Notes under the pieces: model-generated
The model's database searches: none
Seen by the model: only the letters and a program-made list of their open reading frames with translations
Told to the model about the DNA's origin: nothing
Program-made: the position numbers and the translations under genes
Assembly: GCA_008933995.1 (NCBI GenBank)
Contig: WARS01000047.1
Span: 682,001 to 746,000 of the forward strand
Direction of reading: 5' to 3'
Length of the DNA: 64,000 nt
DNA from: Datnioides undecimradiatus
Taxonomy: Eukaryota > Chordata > Actinopteri > Lobotiformes > Datnioididae
Shown: positions 51,101 to 57,831 of the stretch, in pieces
Numbering within the stretch: the stretch's first letter is position 1
Layout: the number at the start of each line of letters is the position of its first letter

Positions 51101-54100
51101 CCAGGTGTGTGTGCAGCACCCATTGGCTTATTTTCTGGGAGAGGAAGACAGGAAATATAATGTTGACACATTATTTTAGCCTCATAGTTGATTCGCTGAA
51201 CCAAATACTAATGTATAGCGTTAGTATATCCATCATTGTGGTAGTTTTTGCATGTGTTCGTCTGTATGGGACAAAAGTGATGATCTCACACCCTAATTTT
51301 CTTTGATTGTGATTTGATGGACATTTCGTTTCTCCCTCCCCCCTCTTACTCGCCGTCTCTCCTTCCCCAGCCAGCAGCCTTCACACAGCCTTTTAGCACC
51401 CTTGTCAATGCAGCCGTCCTATTCTGCTTTTCTATTCATAGGCACACATACACACACACACACAAATTTCATAGCCCCCTTTCAACCCCGGAGACACCAG
51501 ATGAGCCCCACAGTTTTTCACAAAGGAACCCCTCCTGTTTCTGAACGTCCCCAAATCCAGTTTCGACTTTCAAACGCACATATGGAGCCTGACTAGGATC
51601 AAGTTTTGACCACTTATAGCATCAGGAACAAAAACTGTGGATGTTTGTTATTAACAAACTCTGACTGGTTAATCCACATTAAATCTGCCCTAAACCAAGT
51701 CAACATAGCAACCACTGACCATTAACATCCACATACTTTATCAGGGGGCTTCTTCCTGCTCCCATCAGAGTATGTGACACACTTTCAGAGTATTCTTTTA
51801 ATTTATTGTATTATTCTAGAAATCTCTGTAATAAGTTATTCAAACCTTTTATAAATTAATCTCATTCTCCTTACCAGGAAACCAGAGATACTTTCTGTTT
51901 AAACAATACAGGCACTCAAGCCAAAGCAGGGTTGGTTTCTCCCATCTTTTGTCCTTCCTTCGAGGACCAAGTCATCTTGCGTGAGCGAGACAAAAAGATT
52001 AACTCTCACACAAAGCATAAGATGAAACTCAATTTAAGGTCTCTGCTTATCTAAAGTCAAGTCACTTTATAAAATATAAGAAGCAATGATGGTATAAGCA
52101 GAATATCTACCACACTCGATAATGATAGAGGTGCTGTTTTCTTGGATTTCATGCCTGAACATTATGTGATATGGGTAAAGAAGAAGTGATGAGCAACATT
52201 TATTTTAAGATATTGCACTGTTTTACTAATATTTCTGGCCATTCGCCATCTGTTTTTTGGTAATGCTTCATGTCGGTGATGTTTTGCATCAAGCTCAAGT
52301 TATTTTATGTCTCAGACTTTAGAAGCACTTTTGGTATCTGAGGAGCAGATGTCTTACTGTTAACATGTGCAAAAAGGATTTTCGCATGCAGACTTGTGCA
52401 TCTTTGGACCTCTTTGGGGCTCAGGTTGTCGCTCTCCCTAAATTTTTCTGTCAGCACCTTTGCTGCCAAATGTTTTCACATCTCACCCATGGGTGTTCAC
52501 CGACATGAACCCCATTCACACATACTGTGACTGCAGTGCATGGGATGGTACTCCTGCGCAACTGTTCAGTCACATCATTTTGACAGAAGCCATAGTCAAA
52601 ATAGAAATCACTTGGTCTTGAAATGAAGTGATGAAATGATGATTAGGCAGAAATGGAATGGTTTTCCCATCAGGTTCTTTGACATTCAGGGTGGTAATAA
52701 GTATTTCTCCAAACCATTATTAGTTCTTCATTACTTTTTCCTACTTTTTCCATTTTTAACTACCTTTGTTGGTCTGTGCTGCCACTTGACTCTCCTAAAA
52801 CACATATTGCTGCCTGTTCTAGGATTAAGAGGAGTTCTGCAAAGAGCTACAGTTTGGTCTCTTTTCAGTTTGATGGCACACACAAGCCAGAGGTTGCATA
52901 GTTTTCAGAGTGAATCCTGGCCACTGCTGTGAGAGACATTTTGCTCTTTTGTACACCTGGTTAGGGGCTAAACTAGGCCATGGGAATGACGGTGCCACCC
53001 ACTCATCTGGGCTCACTTGCCTTCCTGTCCATTTTTAATCTATTTCTTTCCATATCAGCGGCTAACATTTAGTGTCATGGCTCGTAGATGGGTGCTAACA
53101 GTTTGAAAGCTTTAGATGCTTGGATCATTAAGTTTAGAGGGAAAAAGTGATAAGAGTCCCCCTACATTCTCTATAAATTAAGATTGACCAAAGCGCGCGC
53201 ACACACACACACACGTGCACTCACACAGTGCATTCATACACACACACAGCGACCAAAGCCAGCCAGTTTCCAGAGGGAGCTAGTGATTAGCATGCAAATC
53301 TGTAAAGACCCCGTTATTCTGTCTACCTCTTCACCCTTCTCTCTGTCACACACACACACACACCTACGCACACACACAGTCACACACTGACAAACACACC
53401 ATGTTTCCTTTCCTTTTTTTTTTCTCCAACACTTTCTAATGAGGTGATGACCAGTCTCTAGTTATAATTGCCTCAAACTCCTTTTAATTTCTTCTGAGCG
53501 TATTAATCATACATAGAGTTATTTAAAATCGCATAAATTAATCTTAGATTAAACAGACCCTTCAAAGGCTTCAAACAATTAAAGAGTTAGGTAGAATTTC
53601 CCCTGGGTTTAGGCCATTTCTATTTGAGCGGAGCAGTTTCAGGTGATTATCCCATTTTGATGTGGGCAGACGGTGATTAATGTAACTTTTAAATGAGTCC
53701 TTCCACCAGCTCACCTCTGTCCACACATTGCTACAGCAGGAAGTCAGAGCACCTTGCATGACCTAACTAAGAAGCAGATATTCACTCTGTATTTATAACT
53801 CTTCCCCTACAGGTTTCATACTTAATTTAAGTAGCAAGTAATTTAATTACTAGGTGATTATGCCTATGTGTGACAGAGGATGTATTCCAAATATTCTCAG
53901 TATCAGGGTGTTTATGCACTTATACGTGTCTGTATCACAGCATTACTCTTGAGGCAACTTATCTCTAATAAAATGGTGATAGCCAAAAGCATTGTTTCCC
54001 AACACGGGGCCTTTGGCATGTTGGTTGGTTGCATAGCAAGATAAACAAATTAGAAACAAAAGAATATTCTGTTCAGACTCTTGGAGAGGTGAAACTATCA

Positions 54101-57100
54101 AGTAAACTCTCACTACGTCTGAAGCTATTACAGTATTGAAATGAATCAATATGAGAAGGGAACATCACAGCTTGGGTTGAATTACTCATCGACATGTGAC
54201 CCATTTTCCTTTTTCTTCCCATTTTGTGCTCAGAGGACACACATTGGAAGCTCTTGTTGGCAGTAGTAAACAAAACAAAATACAGTCCGTTCATGGGTTA
54301 TGTTCAAGAACTATTGATCATATTACACCTGCTAATAACTTTCTTGTCTAGCTTGATTTCTTACTTTTTTTTTAGTTATTAATTGTAAAACATGATTTAT
54401 ATGATTACTTTCAGTCAGGCCATTGTTTTTGTTGGTGGAAGGATACCTCTAGAGAAAGATGAGGCCTAAGATTTTGCCTGTTAATGGTGTTTTTCTACAG
54501 CATCTTTGGATGTATGGTGTGGGATTGTGGTGTGACAGGTAAACACCTTCGTCCAGGTCAAATTCCAGCAGATGTATCTGGCATTTTGGGTTCATTTCTG
54601 GTGCAGAGGTGAAAAGTTAGATTTTAAAAACATCACTTAGGACTTCCTTCTTTATTTCTGTATCACTCCCTCTCCACTGAGGCAAGAAAGAATGATTGAT
54701 GAGATGGGTATTCAGCACATAGGGGCACCCAGGAGCGTCCACTCCACCCGTCTCATACCGACACATGCACACACACACACAAATGCTCACACTGATATGA
54801 GAGTAATTAACCTCAGACTGTGTTAACCCCAGCTGCCCATTAGAAGGACAACAGGATTGATGGGGCTCCCCCAGTCCTTCACAATCTCTACAGTTTGTGC
54901 AGGATTCGAGCACACAGGAATGTGTAACCATGTCCCTTTAAATTATAAAACTACACTTGGCCAAACATATTCTGATTATGTGTTCACAGGCAAAAGTCAG
55001 AGCAGTTAGCAAAGAAGGAATCAAAGTCAAACAGAGGTCAAGCTGATTGATTTCAGTAGACTTTATTAAGGAATTGAGGTGCTACAATAACTTACAAATG
55101 TACTGACAGTGTTCATCCTTCATCTAATTTCATTTTTATATATTGTACATAGTCTTTAGTTTTGCATATTTCCCAATGTAACCACAAATAGACAAGAAGG
55201 ATCCCAGGGGGAGGAAAGTGGACCATCACTCCCATTCTGTCCTACTTTGTTACTAATCTTACATTGTCTGCACCAGTTTGGCTGTTGCTGGGGGGTATTT
55301 AACATTCTGCCACCCCATTAAAAAAAACAGCTGGCAACAACACCACTCACTTTGAAATCACTTTGTGCATCATATCTGAGTCAAAGGGATGTATGTAAAA
55401 TTTGCTCATCTCTGAGTGCAATAAACACCTGTTTACTCAAACTTTCCTTTAAGCTTCTGTTAAGCCTCTGTAGTTTTAAATATTGAATGCAATCTGCCTT
55501 TATCATTCTGACAGACACCAGCAGATCTGTGCCTATATTTTGATATTTGGAACTTTTCATGATCTTTTCTATCTTGACAAGAGCCCCTGACCCAGCGAAA
55601 ATGAAGCAGCCCCAAAGCTTGATGCCTCCACCACCATGCTTCACAGTGACTGGTCTCGTCAGACCAGAGCACATTTCCCCAAATGGTTTGGGGTACCTGA
55701 ATGTGTCTTTTATGCATAGTTCAGATTCTTTTTAGCCCACATACGTGCAGCATACAGGAGGTGGTTGTCACATGCAATGGTTGACTAGCACCTGCCAGAC
55801 ATTCCTATAGCTCCTTCAGGGTTGTTGTTGTCCTCTTGGTTGTCTCTAAGTGTTCTCCTCCTCTTCTCATCAACTTTGGAGGCTTGTCCTGATTTTTGCA
55901 ATATCTCCGTGGTGCCACATTATCTCCAGTAATTGATGATGGTTTTGACAGATGTTCCATCCACAGACCTCCATATTCCCCCTCTCCTGAGTGCTACTTT
56001 TAAACTGTTTGGTTTGTGGTTTCTTTAACACAGTGTTTAAGATCAATAAAAAAACAGATGCAGAGTCTGCTGAGCTCAAGTTAGAACTGAAGTCCTGTGA
56101 CAGTCTCTCCTGGCTAAGGACAGGTATCATTGAAATCGGTGTTGACAAGTTCATTTAAACTGGCTGATAGCAGTGGTGTTTGTCTAATTGGACATCTAGA
56201 CACCACAAATAAAATTCATGGTCAGTCTCAGTTGACGGCTCACTCACAACCTCCCTACCTTCTCACCTCTGACCCCTGTGTGACCTCTGTGACCTCTGGC
56301 TCTGGTCTGGAAAGTCCCCCAGATGAGGCTGGTGATTGGGTCCGTTGTCATTGAGATATCACATGTGACGTCTCTGTTTCAGTCCTGCGGCAGGAACAAG
56401 TAAACCCTGCCAGCATTTAGCAAACCTGATGAGCGACCAATCAACAGAGACTTGGTTATGTGTTTGTTGGTTTTCTAGAGCTCGTGTTGGCATCATTAAT
56501 GAAAATCCATCCAGATTATTAGAATAAGTCAATAACAGTCAAAAGCATTTCATAACTTATTTTTAAATGCTTAGCACAGATGGTTTGTGTTACTGCCACT
56601 GCCACTTTTTATTACGCTCTCATTTTACAGCCTGTAGTGATTCATGCAGACCATTAAAAACAATTCTTTGAAATGACCTGACGAGCCATTATTTAAACGT
56701 TTAGCATTTAAAACCAAATCTGTCGGACATAAATATTTAAGAGCATTTAACGGTGGTCCTGTTTAGTTTATCTGAATTTTATTATTATTTCTCAGAACAT
56801 GATTGATAATAATTATACAAGCAGATCTAAACAATACACTTCACATAAAGTTGTAATAATGTTTGTGGCTCCAATCTGTTTGATAGTAAAAGTAATTTTT
56901 CAGAATAGGTATAAACACTTTTAATAAGTATTAGAATATGTTTTTTCAGTTTTACAAGAAAGCTCGTTATTTGTATTTTTATAGCCATTTCTGACAATTA
57001 TTCCGAAGGTCACATGTATGGACAAAGATTACTGGCAGCAGATATTGTAATCTAAGCACAAAGTGTTTATTTAAAATGAAAATAAATTGCAAATGGAAAT

Positions 57101-57831
57101 AGAAAAGATGTTTTGAGGAAAAAAAAAAGAAAAATTAGAAGTCAGGACTTCCTCTTCTGTGTAGCAGTCATTATTTCTGGTCTGATTAACATTAGTGTTT
57201 AACGTCCCAACGCCATTTCATCAAATCTCTCCACACAGATATGCAAATAAATATGAAAATGCTAATAAAAAGTTAACTTGACATCAGACGACTGCTGATT
57301 GGTTCCAGTATTACCCTCCACACGGCTTACTTGCGTCATTGGTCAACACTACTCGGACTTCAAACAGAAACCAGAACGCTTCCAGTATCAAAACCTCGCA
57401 CCTTTGCCTACAGATTCTTGTTTTTATGTATATAATTAGTTTATTGTGAATAAGTGATCCATTACTTTAATAGTTTATCCCATTTAATGTCATTACATTC
57501 AGTTTAAAAAATTACAATACAAATCTGACTGTGCACAATTCATTTATTAACTATTAAACCAATTTTTCTAATTCAGTCTGAAATTGTTTGTATTATGAAA
57601 TAAATCCCTTCCATGCACTCATTGTGTTCCGAAAATGTTTATTTATATTATATTAAACACACTGAACCCAAACCTGTTTTCTAAATAGAAATGATTTGAC
57701 ACTTCCTCTTTATTTTTCAGGATCATCCCTTCATCATGCAGTATAATGATGGTAATGCGGAGGTGGTGTCCATGTGGGTGTGTCGCTGTCTGGAGGAGAG
57801 ACGAGCTCAGCAGGCTCAGGGACACGTCTGA
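10113..57831 (+). CDS. map2k5: map2k5 (MEK5), dual-specificity MAP kinase kinase 5, 22 coding exons
   Basis: MEK5 phosphorylates the Thr-Glu-Tyr loop of ERK5 (MAPK7) after activation by MEKK2/MEKK3, in the cytoplasm. Joining 22 exons with GT/AG junctions gives 450 residues in one frame, against 448 in human. PB1 domain: about residues 16-106, with the acidic OPCA motif at 61-67. Docking linker IHGLKVNTR: 116-124. Kinase domain: glycine loop GHGNGG 173-178, Lys195, alpha-C Glu212, HRD 281-283, DFG 301-303, activation-loop Ser311 and Thr315, APE starting at 324. With the longer exon 7, Lys195, Ser311 and Thr315 carry the human numbers. Coding exons: 10113-10244, 10495-10543, 11532-11599, 15594-15663, 16469-16509, 17949-18016, 18145-18196, 19644-19708, 26355-26394, 26534-26602, 27091-27172, 27823-27884, 29574-29622, 29734-29807, 30867-30917, 31029-31100, 32631-32660, 37483-37509, 37850-37882, 44941-45002, 46188-46233, 57721-57831. 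No frameshift or premature stop was seen, so the gene looks functional. Confidence 0.97.
10495..10543 (+). CDS. map2k5: map2k5 exon 2 (PB1 middle)
   Basis: Acceptor TTTCAG, donor GTGAGT, 49 nt, ends in phase 1. It encodes residues 45-60, including [10 protein letters not shown], which aligns with human LPEATTTAFE. Confidence 0.95.
11532..11599 (+). CDS. map2k5: map2k5 exon 3 (PB1 OPCA motif)
   Basis: Acceptor TTTTAG, donor GTGAGT, 68 nt, phases 1 to 0. It encodes residues 61-83, with the OPCA acidic loop read as YEDEVGD followed by [14 protein letters not shown]. The Val replaces an Asp present in human MEK5. This loop binds the basic PB1 face of MEKK2/3 and contributes to ERK5 recruitment. 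Confidence 0.96.
11915..11995 (+). repeat. possible LINE/SINE 3' tail
   Basis: TATTGTAGGGATTGTAAAAC followed by TATACAAGGAAAATAAACTC resembles the 3' end shared by several fish LINEs and their SINEs. No reverse transcriptase is seen beside it. Confidence 0.35.
14440..14980. promoter_or_regulatory. candidate conserved non-coding elements in intron 3
   Basis: Two blocks (14440-14650 and 14755-14980) with many AT-core homeodomain words (CATTTAATAACAC, GGTAATTGC, TTAATCAATAA, TTTTAATAAC), separated by a G/A- and C-rich stretch. Confidence 0.35.
15594..15663 (+). CDS. map2k5: map2k5 exon 4 (end of PB1)
   Basis: Acceptor CCTTTAG, donor GTACGG, 70 nt, phases 0 to 1. It encodes residues 84-106, ending LQIFPR as in human MEK5. 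Confidence 0.95.
16094..16120. repeat. (TA)n tract
   Basis: About 13 TA units in intron 4. Confidence 0.95.
16469..16509 (+). CDS. map2k5: map2k5 exon 5 (docking linker)
   Basis: Acceptor TTTCAG, donor GTACCT, 41 nt, phases 1 to 0. It encodes residues 107-120, including RNIHGLK, the start of the basic MAPK-docking segment between the PB1 and kinase domains. Confidence 0.95.
17270..17430. promoter_or_regulatory. candidate conserved non-coding element in intron 5
   Basis: Contains CACTAATTAAAGG and TCAATTAAATAAG flanking a GC-balanced core (GACCCAACACACCGGCC). It stands out from the T-rich intron around it. Confidence 0.35.
17495..17517 (+). repeat. A23 homopolymer
   Basis: 23 consecutive A in intron 5. 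No SINE or processed-transcript body was recognised before it. Confidence 0.95.
17949..18016 (+). CDS. map2k5: map2k5 exon 6 (variable linker)
   Basis: Acceptor CTTCAG, donor GTGAGT, 68 nt, phases 0 to 2. It begins VNTR, completing the docking motif. The rest is poorly conserved against human apart from the DS-P-N pattern, as expected of a flexible linker. Confidence 0.92.
18145..18196 (+). CDS. map2k5: map2k5 exon 7, with tandem NAGNAG acceptor
   Basis: This encodes [18 protein letters not shown], just before the kinase domain. The acceptor reads TAGCAG. Using the first AG (exon from 18145) gives Ser-Ser; using the second (exon from 18148) gives one Ser. Both stay in frame. The second form matches the human linker length; the first gives the human residue numbers downstream. 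The donor is GTGAGC. Confidence 0.93.
18197..19643 (+). other. map2k5: map2k5 intron 7 (1.4 kb)
   Basis: Contains the (CA)n array and pyrimidine-rich sequence before exon 8. Two overlapping antisense/sense frames at about 19080-19500 have no recognisable domain. Confidence 0.85.
18490..18536. repeat. (CA)n microsatellite
   Basis: Perfect run of about 22 CA units in intron 7. Confidence 0.95.
19644..19708 (+). CDS. map2k5: map2k5 exon 8 (glycine-rich loop)
   Basis: Acceptor CTGCAG, donor GTAAGT, 65 nt, phases 0 to 2. It encodes residues 161-181. [10 protein letters not shown] is the nucleotide-binding P-loop and is identical to human MEK5 in this segment. Confidence 0.96.
19894..19914 (+). 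repeat. T21 homopolymer
   Basis: 21 consecutive T near the 5' end of intron 8. Confidence 0.95.
20380..20620. promoter_or_regulatory. candidate conserved non-coding element in intron 8
   Basis: Non-repetitive block of balanced composition. An 89-codon minus-strand frame runs through it, but the predicted peptide is not recognisable and no splice context supports it. Confidence 0.27.
21241..21310. repeat. nested palindrome cluster
   Basis: Outer arms TGGGAAT (21241-21247) and ATTCCCA (21304-21310). A hairpin AATTGGG/CCCAATT at 21245-21264. A perfect 16-bp palindrome CCCAATTGCAATTGGG at 21258-21273. A hairpin TGGGACACT/AGTGTCCCA at 21270-21293. Confidence 0.85.
25540..26045. promoter_or_regulatory. 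candidate conserved non-coding element in intron 8
   Basis: Complex sequence with CCTTAATTAAAGGCCC, CATTAATCACACC, GATAATTAAATCATTACGG and the perfect DR1 at its 3' edge. It also has a GCGCGC island at about 25981. Confidence 0.38.
26019..26031 (-). promoter_or_regulatory. perfect DR1 nuclear-receptor site in intron 8
   Basis: TGACCTCTGACCT on +, so AGGTCAGAGGTCA on the minus strand. It lies 324 bp before exon 9, at the edge of a block that looks conserved. Confidence 0.5.
26355..26394 (+). CDS. map2k5: map2k5 exon 9 (ATP-binding lysine)
   Basis: Acceptor CTCTAG, donor GTAAGA, 40 nt, phases 2 to 0. It encodes [14 protein letters not shown]. The last Lys (195) is the invariant beta-3 lysine that contacts ATP phosphates. 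The strand turn (LLGKR) differs from human (VPSGK) without a length change. Confidence 0.95.
26534..26602 (+). CDS. map2k5: map2k5 exon 10 (alpha-C helix)
   Basis: Acceptor TTACAG, donor GTTAGT, 69 nt, phase 0 at both ends. It encodes residues 196-218. [13 protein letters not shown] is the alpha-C helix, with the conserved Glu of SEL (212) that pairs with Lys195. Confidence 0.96.
27091..27172 (+). CDS. map2k5: map2k5 exon 11 (kinase N-lobe and hinge)
   Basis: Acceptor TTGCAG, donor GTGAGT, 82 nt, phases 0 to 1. It encodes residues 219-245. [15 protein letters not shown] leads into the hinge and is nearly identical to human. Confidence 0.96.
27823..27884 (+). CDS. map2k5: map2k5 exon 12 (GGSLD, alpha-D/E)
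   Basis: Acceptor TCGCAG, donor GTAAGT, 62 nt, phases 1 to 0. It encodes [26 protein letters not shown] is a MAP2K family hallmark after the hinge. Confidence 0.96.
29574..29622 (+). CDS. map2k5: map2k5 exon 13 (catalytic loop start)
   Basis: Acceptor ATCCAG, donor GTGAGT, 49 nt, phases 0 to 1. It encodes [16 protein letters not shown]. The HRD motif is split across the 111-bp intron 13. Confidence 0.96.
29734..29807 (+). CDS. map2k5: map2k5 exon 14 (HRD and DFG)
   Basis: Acceptor CCGCAG, donor GTACAC, 74 nt, phases 1 to 0. It encodes residues 283-307, with DVKPSN (catalytic Asp283, Asn288) and DFGVS (Mg-binding Asp301). Confidence 0.97.
30867..30917 (+). CDS. map2k5: map2k5 exon 15 (activation loop)
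   Basis: Acceptor TTGCAG, donor GTGAGT, 51 nt, phase 0 at both ends. It encodes residues 308-324. SIAKT holds Ser311 and Thr315, the pair phosphorylated by MEKK2/3. It ends at the Ala of APE. Confidence 0.97.
31029..31100 (+). CDS. map2k5: map2k5 exon 16 (APE to alpha-F)
   Basis: Acceptor CCACAG, donor GTGCGA, 72 nt, phase 0 at both ends. It encodes [24 protein letters not shown], covering APE and the DVWS helix that anchors the C-lobe. The donor is the weakest of the set. Confidence 0.97.
31388..31448. repeat. (CT)n-rich low-complexity tract
   Basis: Imperfect CT/CCT repeat in intron 16. It produces a spurious Arg/Glu-rich reading frame on the other strand. Confidence 0.9.
32631..32660 (+). 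CDS. map2k5: map2k5 exon 17, 30-nt microexon
   Basis: Acceptor ACACAG, donor GTGAGT, phase 0 at both ends. It encodes [10 protein letters not shown], residues 349-358. Human MAP2K5 has an isoform lacking ten residues at this position. The fish exon has the same boundaries, so skipping it would give the equivalent form. Confidence 0.95.
33010..33250. promoter_or_regulatory. candidate conserved non-coding element in intron 17
   Basis: Contains TCTTAATTAGCC and an OTX/bicoid-type TAATCCC, and a duplicated GGTTACCTC (two copies within 18 bp, near 33157-33175). Confidence 0.33.
36570..36810. promoter_or_regulatory. candidate conserved non-coding element in intron 17
   Basis: AT-balanced block with AACGTTATTAGAC, GACGCTATAAATTTGGG and AAAACTAATTGC. 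No repeat was recognised and no coding frame seen. Confidence 0.3.
37483..37509 (+). CDS. map2k5: map2k5 exon 18, 27-nt microexon
   Basis: Acceptor CTACAG, donor GTAAGT, phase 0 at both ends. It encodes IQKNQGSLM, identical to human. It sits between a 4.8-kb and a 340-bp intron. Confidence 0.94.
37850..37882 (+). CDS. map2k5: map2k5 exon 19, 33 nt
   Basis: Acceptor TTCCAG, donor GTGAGT, phase 0 at both ends. It encodes [11 protein letters not shown], identical to human, in the kinase C-lobe. Confidence 0.95.
39690..40530 (+). mobile_element. degraded L2-type LINE fragment
   Basis: From about 39726 the + strand reads [19 protein letters not shown], then [15 protein letters not shown] and NKSKIILL. 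This is the palm of a non-LTR reverse transcriptase, with the catalytic YADD changed to YESD. The segment ends near 40460-40530 in TGTAAAGCAC and ATGTGCTGTATCAATAAAG, which resembles an L2 3' tail. The stretch between is too decayed to align by eye. It lies in intron 19 in the sense orientation. Confidence 0.65.
42126..42174. repeat. (GT)n microsatellite
   Basis: Perfect run of about 24 GT units in intron 19. It produces a long His/Thr shadow frame on the minus strand. Confidence 0.95.
42365..42560. promoter_or_regulatory. candidate conserved non-coding element in intron 19
   Basis: Includes TTGTTAATTTAAATGGG, CATCATGCTTTGCGGG and TTTAATAGCACAGC in a repeat-free block. Confidence 0.33.
44425..44640. 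repeat. acanthomorph interspersed repeat fragment
   Basis: Contains CGGCTAACTTAGCTTAGC, then GCCTCTGTCCAGTTTTAACA and CAGTTTTACAGG, in the order of a short non-autonomous repeat I remember as abundant in percomorph fish genomes. Identification is by memory, not by search. Confidence 0.55.
44941..45002 (+). CDS. map2k5: map2k5 exon 20 (C-lobe)
   Basis: Acceptor TCACAG, donor GTGAGT, 62 nt, phases 0 to 2. It encodes [20 protein letters not shown], aligning with human DSPVLPVGEFSEPFVHFITQ. Confidence 0.96.
45003..46187 (+). other. map2k5: map2k5 intron 20 (1.2 kb)
   Basis: Contains a GC-richer stretch at about 45500-45700 crossed by two overlapping + frames (102 and 90 codons) without recognisable domains. 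Nothing else was seen. Confidence 0.8.
46188..46233 (+). CDS. map2k5: map2k5 exon 21 (subdomain XI)
   Basis: Acceptor TCTCAG, donor GTAAGT, 46 nt, phases 2 to 0. It encodes [16 protein letters not shown], with the invariant Arg of subdomain XI (KERP). Confidence 0.95.
49299..50165 (-). mobile_element. degraded Tc1-like DNA transposon copy A
   Basis: The stretch matches, from memory, a very common fish Tc1/mariner-type repeat whose transposase reads on the minus strand. Recognisable pieces on the + strand include CAGCATGGGCACTCTGAC (49832-49849), CACCCATGACCCTGTCACC (50021-50039) and GAGATGCTCTGACC (50090-50103). The left end begins TACACC at 49299 like the known terminus. The right end is lost near 50165. 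About 130 bp of the catalytic-Asp region seems deleted near 49575-49615, and the frame is broken many times. It is not functional. Confidence 0.75.
50490..50690. promoter_or_regulatory. candidate conserved non-coding element in intron 21
   Basis: Repeat-free and GC-richer, with CGCCCATTAAGGCAG, GAGCCAATCACAAC and GGGCCAATTGATAC. It lies between Tc1 copy A and the orphan minus-strand exon. Confidence 0.33.
50968..51134 (-). CDS. orphan exon-like ORF, antisense in map2k5 intron 21
   Basis: On the minus strand a pyrimidine-rich tract ends in CCCAG at 51135-51136, followed by 54 open codons and TGA at 50968-50970. Codon choice looks coding (CTG, GTC, ATC, ACC, AAG, TAC, CTG, CAG in series). The peptide is polar, with [19 protein letters not shown] and LPSWEQANG, and ends TNVISL. 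I do not recognise the family. It could be the last exon of a gene on the opposite strand, a fragment of a duplicated gene, or chance. I found no upstream exon and no AATAAA within about 200 bp downstream on that strand. Confidence 0.35.
53193..53395. repeat. CA-rich cluster
   Basis: Three short (CA)n runs separated by ordinary sequence, in intron 21. Confidence 0.85.
53430..53770. promoter_or_regulatory. candidate conserved non-coding element in intron 21
   Basis: Dense ATTA/TAAT words (CGTATTAATCATAC, AAATTAATCTTAG, GACGGTGATTAATG, GGTGATTATCCC). It is the best-looking homeodomain-rich block in this intron. Confidence 0.37.
55380..55720 (-). mobile_element. Tc1/mariner transposase fragment, copy B
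   Basis: Minus-strand frames contain [10 protein letters not shown] and, after a frame shift, [14 protein letters not shown] followed by [16 protein letters not shown]. These are the central DDE-domain signatures of Tc1-like transposases (first catalytic Asp in SDET; HGGG-LWGCF). The match covers only the middle of a transposase of about 340 residues and is frame-shifted. It belongs to a different subfamily from copy A. Confidence 0.8.
55721..56090 (-). mobile_element. probable N-terminal remainder of Tc1-like copy B
   Basis: Continuous with the transposase fragment on the side where the minus-strand N-terminal region should lie. Phrases such as GATATTGCAAAAATCAGGAC on the minus strand look repeat-like. 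There is no clear terminal inverted repeat. The boundary is uncertain. Confidence 0.35.
56281..56295 (-). promoter_or_regulatory. perfect DR3 nuclear-receptor site in intron 21
   Basis: TGACCT CTG TGACCT on +, giving two AGGTCA half-sites spaced by three on the minus strand (VDR-type spacing). A further half-site-like TGACCC lies 11 bp upstream. Confidence 0.4.
57241..57342. promoter_or_regulatory. octamer plus two CCAAT boxes
   Basis: Octamer ATGCAAAT at 57241-57248 and inverted CCAAT boxes (ATTGG) at 57298-57302 and 57338-57342, 40 bp apart. The second is fused to TGCGTCA, an ATF/C-EBP-like site. The arrangement resembles a promoter, but no ORF follows on either strand. Confidence 0.35.
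57721..57831 (+). CDS. map2k5: map2k5 exon 22 (C-terminus and stop)
   Basis: Acceptor TTTCAG preceded by a T-rich tract; open to TGA at 57829-57831. It encodes [19 protein letters not shown] and onward, ending [11 protein letters not shown]. This is two residues longer than human (ending ERRSQQGPP). It lies 11.5 kb beyond exon 21. Confidence 0.96.
   Translation, partial: DHPFIMQYNDGNAEVVSMWVCRCLEERRAQQAQGHV

Larger units (their letters stand above)
46234..57720 (+). other. map2k5: map2k5 intron 21 (11.5 kb)
   Basis: The largest intron, before the terminal exon. It holds the two Tc1-like remnants, the orphan minus-strand exon, two candidate conserved blocks, the DR3 and the octamer/CCAAT cluster. 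46300-49290 and 51140-53180 show nothing further that I can identify. Confidence 0.85.

Noticed and set aside
52825-53016. Minus-strand ORF as an upstream exon for the orphan exon at 50968-51134
   Set aside because: No convincing donor site at a matching phase and no coding-like codon pattern.
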